NCBI GenBank assembly: GCA_014730005.1
Contig: WJIY01000017.1
Span: 72,800-115,303, forward strand
Length of the DNA stretch: 42,504 nucleotides
Reading direction: 5' to 3'
From: Candidatus Babelota bacterium
GTDB taxonomy: Bacteria > Babelota > Babeliae > Babelales > UASB340
Notes under the pieces: model-generated
Told to the model about the DNA's origin: nothing
Database searches by the model: none
What the model saw: only the letters and a program-made list of their open reading frames with translations
Made by a program: the position numbers and the translations under genes
In this document: positions 37,033 through 42,504 of the stretch, in pieces
Layout: each line of letters opens with the position of its first letter
Numbering within the stretch: position 1 is the first letter of the stretch

Positions 37033-37200
37033 ATCCTTGGATATATCAAGTTTCGCTAACAAAGTACTCGGGATGATCCTTTGATACAATTTTGCAAAAA
37101 AAAATCACTCAGGATGAATGGATGAGTAAAATTGTATCGAAGGATTGATAAAATGGTTATTTTTAAGATTATTAATTATCGAGTTTGCATTATTAAAGAT
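37033..37200 (+). repeat. Degraded cluster of the palindromic element
   Basis: Within the 373-nt gap 36833-37205, which has no gene, lie eroded copies of the repeat that is intact at 41.3-42.5 kb. One spans 37033-37076 and keeps TTTCGCTAA and ACTCGGGATGA. A second in tandem runs from ATCCTTTGATACA (37076) to CACTCAGGATGA (37106-37117). An inverted end copy at 37128-37148 pairs with it: ATCCTTTGATACAATTTT (37076-37093) matches AAAATTGTATCGAAGGAT (37128-37145) in 17 of 18 positions. Then 37161-37200 resembles the 89-nt spacer of the intact array (TTTTAAGATTATTA versus TTTTAGGATTATTA). The hairpin might also act as a terminator for the two convergent genes. Confidence 0.7.
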
Positions 37201-37205
37201 TAGTT

Positions 37206-38471
37206 TTATGTCTTTTTATTTTTTTCTTCAAAAACTAAAACTTGATAAACACGCCTCGAAGTTGCTTGTTGTATTTGAAAACAATAATTTTTATAAAAAA
37301 CTCGCTCTCCTTTTTTAGGCAAATGTTGTAATTCTTCAGTTAAAAATCCAGCTAATGTAACCGAATCTTCTACTTCAAAATTAATATTTAAAAGATCTTC
37401 AACATCCTCTAATGAAATTTTTGCATCAATTAACCATCCGCCTCCCTCTAAAGGAATTATTTGGGCATGAATATTTTCATGTTCATCTCTTATTTCACCA
37501 ACTATTTCTTCTAAAACATCTTCTAAAGTAACAAGGCCAACAATACAGCCAAATTCATCAACCAATATAGCCATATGCATTTTTTTATGTAAAAACTCAC
37601 TTAACAACTGATTAATTTTTTTACTCTTTGGAACAAAAAGAATAGGTCTTACAATCTCTTTAATATTTTTTTCTTGTTTTGTTGAAAGCATATCAAAGAT
37701 ATCTTTTTGTAAAATAAAACCAATTATATTATCCTCTTTGTTTTCATAAACTGGTAATCTTGAATAATGAAATTTTGTAAAAATTATCATTGCATCATTA
37801 AGACTTGAATTAATATCAAATAATACCATATCAGTTTTAGGAATCATTATTTCATCAACAGTTGTTTGTCCAAGTCCAAAAATTTTTTGCAACATCTCAG
37901 ATTTTTCTGTTTCTATCAATCCTTTTTCGTCACTATAATCAATTAAAAATTCAATCTCTTTCTCAGATATATCTTCTTGTTGTTTTTCTAAAATATGCCC
38001 TTTACCCAATTTTTTGAAAAAGAAATCAGCTATATAAAGTAAAAAACTCACAACAGGATATAACAAATGAAATAACAAATTGATCAACCATAAGAAGGCT
38101 TTAAAAATTCTTTCATTATGTGCTTTTGCAACACTTTTAGGTATCATTTCACCAAAAATCAAAATGGTTATTGTTGCAAAAGGAACACCAATAATAATTC
38201 CAAAACTACCAAATAATTTTTTCATAATTTGTGCAACTAATACAGAACATAAAACATGTGCAAAATTATTGGCAATTAAAATTGTAATCAGAATTCTTTG
38301 AGGATTGTTTTCCCAAGAAGCAAATAATCTTGTATATCGTGAAAAAGATAATTTTAATTCTTTAATCTTAAACAATCTTAGTGCAGTAAAAGCAGTTTCT
38401 AAAAAAGCAAACAACCCTGCAAAAAATAAAGATATAAAAAAAAGAATGAGCTCAAAATAAAATATCGGCAT
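37206..38471 (-). CDS. CNNM/CorC-type membrane protein with CBS pair
   Basis: A 421-aa protein of the HlyC/CorC (UPF0053, CNNM) family. Residues about 1-185 are the DUF21 membrane domain with three to four helices and conserved small-residue stretches (LETAFTALRLFKIKEL, ILIANNFAHV, IFGEMIPKSVAKAHNER). Two CBS domains at about 205-325 include EIMIPKTDMVLFD, FHYSRLPVYENKEDNIIGF and MAILVDEFGCIVGLVTLEDV. The C-terminal CorC_HlyC domain (about 340-415) includes DSVTLAGFLTEELQHLPKKG. Relatives transport or control Mg2+ or other divalent cations in the inner membrane. It starts with ATG and a weak ribosome-binding site, 14 nt after the acyl-CoA ligase stop. Confidence 0.9.
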   Translation of the reverse strand: MPIFYFELILFFISLFFAGLFAFLETAFTALRLFKIKELKLSFSRYTRLFASWENNPQRILITILIANNFAHVLCSVLVAQIMKKLFGSFGIIIGVPFATITILIFGEMIPKSVAKAHNERIFKAFLWLINLLFHLLYPVVSFLLYIADFFFKKLGKGHILEKQQEDISEKEIEFLIDYSDEKGLIETEKSEMLQKIFGLGQTTVDEIMIPKTDMVLFDINSSLNDAMIIFTKFHYSRLPVYENKEDNIIGFILQKDIFDMLSTKQEKNIKEIVRPILFVPKSKKINQLLSEFLHKKMHMAILVDEFGCIVGLVTLEDVLEEIVGEIRDEHENIHAQIIPLEGGGWLIDAKISLEDVEDLLNINFEVEDSVTLAGFLTEELQHLPKKGERVFYKNYCFQIQQATSRRVYQVLVFEEKNKKT

Positions 38472-38485
38472 AAAGCATTTTATAT

Positions 38486-40087
38486 TTAAATATTCATAAG
38501 CTGTTTTTTATCAACTTTTCCCGTTGCATTCATAGGCAAATCATCTAAACAAACAAATTTTTTGGGAATTTTATATTGAGCCAAATTACTTGCACATAAT
38601 TCACGCAAACTTTTTTCAACATCTTGTCCACTAGATCTTACTGCTAAATAAGCAACTGGAATCTGACCCGCTAATGGTTCTTCTCTTCCAATAACCGCAG
38701 CTTTTATAACTGCTGGATGTGACATTAAAATATTTTCAATTTCCTGTGGGTAAATATTAAAACCTTTATGTATAATTAAATCTTTGCTGCGACCTTGAAT
38801 AGCCAATCTACCAGTTTCATCAATTTGTGCTAAATCACCAGTATTAAGCCACCCATCTTTTAAAATTTTATTTGTAGCTAGCGGTGCTTTATAATAACCA
38901 AGCATCACATTATCACCCTTGACCCACAATGTTCCCGGCTTATTTGTACTCAAAATATTTCCTTGTTCATCTCTTATTTGACACTGCATACCAACAACTG
39001 GATGCCCAACAACATCTGTTGCATAAGTTGAATTTTCAAAACTAAATGCAACAACAGGAGATGCTTCAGTTAAACCATAACCAGAACAAATTTTACGTCC
39101 ATAAATTGTTGCAAAAGCCATTCTGATTTTATCTGGAAGCATATCGGCACCAGAAACAAAAAGTCGTATTGAATCAAGGGGAGCTGTTTTTAGTAAACAA
39201 AGTAAACCATAAAGAGCTGGAAAACCAAAAAATAGCGTAGGTTTTTTTTGTAATCCTTGCAAAATTAATTTTCTATCAATTTTAGGAACAATAATAATAC
39301 TTGCACCACTAATTATAGGAAGCCACATACAAGTATTCTGTGCAAAAACGTGAAAAAGAGGAAGAACTGAAAAAAATCGTTCTTTTTGTTTGTGCCCAAA
39401 AATTTTTAAACGTGAATATGATTGCAAAGCATTTATTAAAACATTTTTGCAAGAAAGCATCACACCTTTAGGCAATCCTGTTGTTCCAGAAGTATAAAGT
39501 AACAAGCAAAGTTCATTTTCATCCAAATTTTCAATTTCAAAATCTTCAATTATGTCGGGAACAGAAAGTTGCATATCAATATCATTATCACTCAAGGTAA
39601 GAGGTAACTTTTCAACCAAACTTTCTTTTTTTAACTTATCCCATTTTTCTTTTAAACTTTCACTTACAATTGCAAATCTAGCTTCTGAATCTTTTACAAT
39701 ATGAGCCAATTCTTTTTGATGCAAAAAAACATTTAAAGGTACTACAACCGCCCCTACTTGCCAAATAGCGAAATAAGCAATATAAAACTGTATCGAATTC
39801 TCATAAAATAAAAGAACTTTATCTCTAGGAGTTATTCCTTTATCTTTTAATTTTTTGCTTAATAAAATACTGCGATAATAAAATTCTTTATAATTTATTG
39901 TTTTATCATCGCCAATGAGCGCTGGAGAATTAGCAAATTTTTGATATGCGATTTTTAAAATATTTCCTACATAAATCAATCTGCCATTTTCTGTAAAGGA
40001 GTTTTTAATATCAGAAAATATTTTTTCTTCATTTTTTCTGTTTTTAATCCATAAAAATATATTTTTAAGCTTATCAAGTGCTTCCAT
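38486..40087 (-). CDS. Long-chain acyl-CoA ligase-type AMP-forming enzyme
   Basis: ANL-superfamily adenylating enzyme, 533 aa. The phosphate loop is YTSGTTGLPKGVM at 198-210, A5 is GYGLTEASPVV at 336-346, and WLNTGDLAQIDETGRL contains the nucleotide-ribose aspartate. GRSKDLIIHKGFNIYPQEIE is the hinge and A8 motif, and the catalytic lysine is K524 in NATGKVDKKQ. The pattern best fits medium- or long-chain fatty acid-CoA ligases (FadD-like). It would activate fatty acids, perhaps taken from a host, for lipid synthesis. AGGAG precedes the ATG. It lies 21 nt after the ferredoxin gene and may be co-transcribed with it. Substrate chain length cannot be told. Confidence 0.9.
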   Translation of the reverse strand: MEALDKLKNIFLWIKNRKNEEKIFSDIKNSFTENGRLIYVGNILKIAYQKFANSPALIGDDKTINYKEFYYRSILLSKKLKDKGITPRDKVLLFYENSIQFYIAYFAIWQVGAVVVPLNVFLHQKELAHIVKDSEARFAIVSESLKEKWDKLKKESLVEKLPLTLSDNDIDMQLSVPDIIEDFEIENLDENELCLLLYTSGTTGLPKGVMLSCKNVLINALQSYSRLKIFGHKQKERFFSVLPLFHVFAQNTCMWLPIISGASIIIVPKIDRKLILQGLQKKPTLFFGFPALYGLLCLLKTAPLDSIRLFVSGADMLPDKIRMAFATIYGRKICSGYGLTEASPVVAFSFENSTYATDVVGHPVVGMQCQIRDEQGNILSTNKPGTLWVKGDNVMLGYYKAPLATNKILKDGWLNTGDLAQIDETGRLAIQGRSKDLIIHKGFNIYPQEIENILMSHPAVIKAAVIGREEPLAGQIPVAYLAVRSSGQDVEKSLRELCASNLAQYKIPKKFVCLDDLPMNATGKVDKKQLMNI

Positions 40088-40108
40088 TAAAAACTCCTAT
40101 GAAAATAT

Positions 40109-40294
40109 TTACTCCTCAACCTCTATTACACCAACTGGGCACATTTGTGCCGCCTCTTTTATTTTTTCTTTATTTTGTTCCAAATCTGCGTCCTTTTTAA
40201 GATGAGAAACATCTGACACTTTAAAAACCTCTGGACATACAACTTCACAAGTCCCGCAAGAAATACATCCAGGTAATATTTTAATTTTTAACAT
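40109..40294 (-). CDS. Single-cluster 4Fe-4S ferredoxin
   Basis: A 61-aa ferredoxin from the chosen start. Cysteines in GCISCGTCEVVCPEVF and in QMCPVGVIEVEE supply the C-x2-C-x2-C ... CP ligand set of monocluster bacterial ferredoxins. The extra cysteine before PEVF is common in the family, where it can form a disulfide, but its usual partner cysteine is absent here. The frame continues upstream to a TTG at 40333; the ATG at 40294 gives the normal 58-65 aa length, although no ribosome-binding site supports it. It is a small cytoplasmic electron carrier; its partner enzyme is not in the window. Confidence 0.85.
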   Translation of the reverse strand: MLKIKILPGCISCGTCEVVCPEVFKVSDVSHLKKDADLEQNKEKIKEAAQMCPVGVIEVEE

Positions 40295-40439
40295 TATTAA
40301 CGCCCATTCAATTATCTGCATAAATTCTTGCAATTATTTAAAAATAAATCAAATCCAAAAATTCTCGATTAGTTTAATTAAAAATTATGATCAAGACTAC
40401 AAAATATATAATGATTTTTAAAAAAAATTGAATTACAAG

Positions 40440-41099
40440 CTATTTATCATCTTTTTTATTTAAATCTGCAAAGGCACTAAAAATATCATGACCACCTGCG
40501 CATGAAGATTCATCTTGACATTTACTATCACAGCTAGAGCATGGTGATTTGTCATTATTTTCAAAATTCAATTCCTGCTCATCTTCATCTTGCAAATCAT
40601 CATCTGCCAATGTTGTTGCTTCAAGTAACAATTTCAATTCTTGCAAATCACCTTCTTTAACTGCATTTTTTAAATCTTCTAACATCAAATCCATCTCTTT
40701 TTTGCAAGCATAAATATCTTGTTCAACCTGTTTTTTAAATTCTTCCGTTGGCAATAATCCATCTTCATCTGAAATTATCATGTCTAATAATTCTTGAGCT
40801 TTTGTACGATCTTTCATCATTTTTATTTTAGTAATTGCCTCAAGTTGTTCGCGTAAAAAATCAATATCTTCAACAATTTTGCCTTCAGATTTTTCTTTAT
40901 ATTTGATTATGTAATCTTCGATAGCTTTTAAATTTTTTATTTTTTCAGAATCCTGACTTTGCTGAGCTTGCTTTAAATCTTGCTCAACAATATTTAAAAG
41001 CTGACAAAATGAATCTTCTGAAATTTTCAATAATTCTTTTTGCTTATCATGTAGGTATGAAGTTTGTTCAATTAAAGTATCTATCTTTTGTAAATCCAC
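40440..41099 (-). CDS. Unrecognised acidic coiled-coil protein with cysteine-rich tail
   Basis: A 219-aa protein, family not recognised. It is almost entirely charged helix: heptad-like segments at about 1-75 (LIEQTSYLHDKQKELLKISE) and 80-165, then a strongly acidic stretch (about 164-182). A short tail follows with CSSCDSKC and SSCAGGHD, five cysteines and a histidine that could bind a metal. It has no signal peptide or membrane segment, so it is probably cytoplasmic. It starts with GTG, supported by AAGGAA about 6 nt upstream. It lies alone between the ferredoxin and the repeat array. The tail resembles short cysteine clusters of metal-binding proteins, but no role is assigned. Confidence 0.65.
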   Translation of the reverse strand: MDLQKIDTLIEQTSYLHDKQKELLKISEDSFCQLLNIVEQDLKQAQQSQDSEKIKNLKAIEDYIIKYKEKSEGKIVEDIDFLREQLEAITKIKMMKDRTKAQELLDMIISDEDGLLPTEEFKKQVEQDIYACKKEMDLMLEDLKNAVKEGDLQELKLLLEATTLADDDLQDEDEQELNFENNDKSPCSSCDSKCQDESSCAGGHDIFSAFADLNKKDDK

Positions 41100-41360
41100 A
41101 ATGTTCCTTTTGTTTTAACTAAGATTTTATTAAAAATATGTATTTTAATATCATTTTATAGATTTTCTCAGAAAATTCATCTCTAGATATGTTTGCATCA
41201 AAACAAATAATTAAATTCAAATTATTTGTAACAAAAGGAGTTCGTATGGTTCTACTTTGTCTTTAGTCATGAATATGTCGAATGATTACCTCGAACGGGA
41301 GTTTATAATTTAATTGATTTTTAAGTGATTTACTTAATTCAGCTTGTCTTTTTTAGTCAT

Positions 41361-41418
41361 GATCCCTCGATACATCCGCCTTCGCTAAAAGCTACGGCGG
41401 ACACTCGGGATGAGCGGG
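41361..41418 (+). repeat. Palindromic repeat, copy 1
   Basis: Intact copy. It begins GATCCCTCGATACA and ends GGGATGAGCGGG. Outer arms ATCCC/GGGAT and inner arms TCCGCC/GGCGGA can pair around TTCGCTAAAAGCTAC, in which GCT and AGC can form a further short stem. It is far more GC-rich than its surroundings. Confidence 0.88.
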
Positions 41419-41521
41419 AAATAAAATCGTATCTTTTAGGATTATTACTTATTAAGTTCGCGCTTAATTATTAATGAGTTTACTTGATTCAGCTTGCCTT
41501 TAGTCATGATCCCTCGATACA
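41391..41521 (+). repeat. 131-bp perfect direct repeat, left copy
   Basis: Positions 41391-41521 are identical to 42374-42504. Each includes the right half of one palindrome, an 89-nt spacer (containing ATTAAG-TTCGCG-CTTAAT, a small hairpin) and the first bases of the next palindrome. The right copy is cut by the window edge, so the identity may go further. The two flank the GIY-YIG gene at a distance of 983 bp. Identity over an AT-rich spacer indicates recent duplication or gene conversion. Confidence 0.95.
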
Positions 41522-41564
41522 TCCGCCTCCGCTAAAGCTACGGCGGACACTCGGGATGAGCGGG
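41508..41564 (+). repeat. Palindromic repeat, copy 2
   Basis: Intact copy with the variant loop CTCCGCTAAAGCTAC, one base shorter than copy 1. Same orientation as copy 1 and 89 nt after it. Inner arms TCCGCC/GGCGGA are conserved. Confidence 0.88.
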
Positions 41565-41760
41565 GGGTGAGAGTTTGTAAGATTTTTTATGATTATTTTT
41601 GACATATTTCTCTTGATAAGATTCTCATATCTAAACAGGATGATCTAAGGATATTTTGATAAACGGACGGCATCAAGTGATTTTGATAAACATGCTAATC
41701 CCAAGTGATCTAATGGATGCTTCAAAAGTGAGCTTAAATATTTTTTGAATACAATTCCCC

Positions 41761-41814
41761 CCTCATCCCGAGTGTCCGACGTAGCTTTAGCGAAGGCGGA
41801 TGTATCGAGGGATC
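41761..41814 (-). repeat. Palindromic repeat, copy 3 (inverted, left border of the nuclease gene)
   Basis: Copy in the opposite orientation, 24 nt beyond the 3' end of the GIY-YIG gene. One inner-arm base differs (TCCGAC instead of TCCGCC). Its outer flank, read on the minus strand, contains TTGTATTCAAA, also found outside copy 4 (CTGTATTCAAA). Copies 3 and 4 with their flanks therefore form an inverted pair around the gene. Confidence 0.88.
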
Positions 41815-41838
41815 GTATTTATTTAATAGTTAATAGAA

Positions 41839-42126
41839 TTACTTGAATTTCTTTTTAGAAAAATTAGAAAGTTTCGTCCAATTTTTTTCAATCAATGCTT
41901 CTTTTTTTCTTCTAGACCAATTTTTTATTTTGCGTTCAACTACAAAGGCAGAATCTCTTGTTTCAAATGTTTGATAAAAAACTAATTTTATAGGACGTCG
42001 TTTAGATGTATATTTACAATACAAACCAATTTTATGTTCTGATATTCTTCTTTCTAAATCATCTGTATGACCTGTATAATAAGAGCCATCATTACATTTT
42101 AAAATATAAACAAAGAAGCAATTCAT
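41839..42126 (-). CDS. Single-domain GIY-YIG nuclease (UPF0213/YhbQ-like)
   Basis: A 95-aa protein consisting of just the GIY-YIG nuclease fold: VYILKCNDGSYYTGHTDDLE at 6-25 with Y7, Y17 and G19, the basic RRISEH at 26-31 including the catalytic arginine, YTSKRRPIKLVFYQTFETR, and the metal-binding glutamate E64 in VVERKIKNWSRRKKEALI. Key residues are all present, so it should be active; the family cuts DNA, but the target of this subfamily is not well defined. It has a short AGG site and an ATG start. It is enclosed by inverted copies of the palindromic repeat at 41761-41814 and 42194-42250, and by longer direct repeats outside, suggesting that gene and repeats form one unit. Confidence 0.93.
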   Translation of the reverse strand: MNCFFVYILKCNDGSYYTGHTDDLERRISEHKIGLYCKYTSKRRPIKLVFYQTFETRDSAFVVERKIKNWSRRKKEALIEKNWTKLSNFSKKKFK

Positions 42127-42193
42127 AAAAACCTAATCTGTAAAAATGTTTTATATAATAAGATTTAATTTATAAAAAAATACATATATATCA

Positions 42194-42250
42194 ATCCCTC
42201 GATACATCCGCCTTCGCTAAAAGCTACGGCGGACACTCGGGATGAGCGGG
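42194..42250 (+). repeat. Palindromic repeat, copy 4 (right border of the nuclease gene)
   Basis: Intact copy with the same loop as copy 1 (TTCGCTAAAAGCTAC). It stands 67 nt upstream of the GIY-YIG start, facing away from the gene, and forms the inverted partner of copy 3. Its outer flank shares the TGTATTCAA block with copy 3. Confidence 0.88.
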
Positions 42251-42294
42251 GGAGAAAAAACTGTATTCAAATGTTTTTTTAAATAATTAGTGTT

Positions 42295-42346
42295 GATCCC
42301 TCGATACGTTCGCATCCGCTAAAGCTACAACGGATACTCGGGATGA
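42295..42346 (+). repeat. Palindromic repeat, copy 5 (diverged)
   Basis: Diverged copy (inner arms TTCGCA and AACGGA no longer fully complementary). It is directly abutted by copy 6, giving a head-to-tail tandem. Outer arms ATCCC/GGGAT are kept. Confidence 0.82.
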
Positions 42347-42401
42347 CCCCTCGATACGTCCGCCTTCGCTAGAGCTACGGCGGACACTCGGGATGAGCGG
42401 G
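42347..42401 (+). repeat. Palindromic repeat, copy 6
   Basis: Copy in tandem with copy 5. Here the inner stem is extended to GTCCGCC/GGCGGAC, a perfect 7-bp pairing where the other copies have an A-C mismatch. The loop is TTCGCTAGAGCTAC. Confidence 0.85.
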
Positions 42402-42504
42402 AAATAAAATCGTATCTTTTAGGATTATTACTTATTAAGTTCGCGCTTAATTATTAATGAGTTTACTTGATTCAGCTTGCCTTTAGTCATGATCCCTCGA
42501 TACA
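42374..42504 (+). repeat. 131-bp perfect direct repeat, right copy
   Basis: Identical to 41391-41521 and ends only because the window ends. It includes the right half of copy 6, the 89-nt spacer and the first bases of copy 7. Confidence 0.95.
42491..42504 (+). repeat. Palindromic repeat, copy 7 (cut by window end)
   Basis: The first 14 bases, GATCCCTCGATACA, match the start of the repeat exactly. It follows the same 89-nt spacer that precedes copy 2, so the array clearly continues beyond the window. Confidence 0.8.

Larger units (their letters stand above)
41100..41838. repeat. Gene-free array region upstream of the GIY-YIG gene
   Basis: The 739-nt stretch holds no gene. It contains two intact direct copies and one inverted copy of the palindromic repeat. 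At 41261-41300 there is an eroded copy (TTTAGTCATGA, then CTCGAACGGGAG). At 41325-41360 there is a diverged spacer (TTTACTTAATTCAGCTTG) equal in layout to the intact spacer. The stretch 41630-41740 carries short internal repeats (ATTTTGATAAAC twice, CAAGTGAT twice). The region looks like layers of repeat insertion and decay rather than regulatory sequence. Confidence 0.7.
42127..42504. repeat. Gene-free array region 5' of the GIY-YIG gene
   Basis: The 378-nt stretch to the window end contains no gene. It holds four repeat copies, all in plus orientation; two of them (5 and 6) are in immediate tandem, and the last is truncated by the window edge. The nuclease gene's promoter should lie in the short AT-rich part 42127-42193; no clear -35/-10 pair is recognisable. 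Confidence 0.7.

Noticed and set aside
36833-37205. Small RNA or tRNA gene in the gap after the permeases
   Set aside because: The only structure is the eroded palindrome and its inverted end; no cloverleaf or other known RNA pattern is visible.
41839-42126. GIY-YIG protein as a homing endonuclease inside an intron
   Set aside because: No split host gene surrounds it and no DNA-binding extension is present; it is the short UPF0213-type single domain.
41361-42504. CRISPR array
   Set aside because: Repeats are 52-58 bp, in both orientations, and imperfect. Distances between them vary from zero to hundreds of bases, the 89-nt spacer is repeated identically, and no cas genes are near.

Overview
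The window is 42.5 kb of very AT-rich DNA with the standard genetic code, tightly packed genes and frequent GTG/TTG starts. Diderm traits are present: periplasmic SurA/PrsA-type foldases and an O-antigen/capsule-like sugar cluster. An ankyrin-repeat protein, two tandem amino-acid permeases and an array of palindromic repeats suggest a reduced, host-associated bacterium. A protist-associated lineage such as Candidatus Dependentiae would fit, but that is inference from gene content and base composition; no marker gene in the window proves it.

Region 1 (1-30.9 kb) is a surface-glycan cluster, nearly all on the minus strand. Read in transcription order it holds wecB and wecC (UDP-ManNAcA), a two-domain MDR+Gfo/Idh/MocA oxidoreductase, two tandem paralogous GT-C-like membrane proteins, an FAD oxidoreductase, an AsnB-type amidotransferase, a third GT-C-like protein, manC and gmd (towards GDP-fucose), a fourth GT-C-like protein and an exported ankyrin protein. 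A decayed methyltransferase pseudogene follows. A plus-strand GtrB/DPM-like polyprenyl-phosphate glycosyltransferase interrupts the run. Minus-strand genes resume with a UDP-xylose synthase, three GT4 enzymes, a CgeB-like glycosyltransferase and ugd (UDP-GlcA, the UDP-xylose precursor), then an ABC flippase/exporter, a methyltransferase, fcl (which finishes GDP-L-fucose) and the first nine codons of a probable FlaA1/PseB-like dehydratase. Together these predict a lipid-linked heteroglycan containing ManNAcA (possibly amidated), fucose and xylose, flipped by the ABC protein. No Wzx or Wzy was recognised.

Region 2 (30.9-34.2 kb) holds an unrecognised membrane/coiled-coil protein and a SurA-like foldase immediately upstream of wecB, possibly in the same transcription unit. 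A clear intrinsic terminator separates them from a PrsA-like lipoprotein foldase.

Region 3 (34.2-41.1 kb) has two tandem APC permeases on the plus strand, a CNNM/CorC-type protein, an acyl-CoA ligase, a ferredoxin, and an acidic coiled-coil protein with a cysteine-rich tail.

Region 4 (41.1-42.5 kb) is a dense array of a roughly 55-bp GC-rich palindromic repeat around a small GIY-YIG nuclease gene. Two oppositely oriented copies bracket the gene directly, and a perfect 131-bp direct repeat lies outside them. Degraded copies of the same element lie at 37.03-37.20 kb. This nuclease-palindrome module is the most unusual thing in the window.
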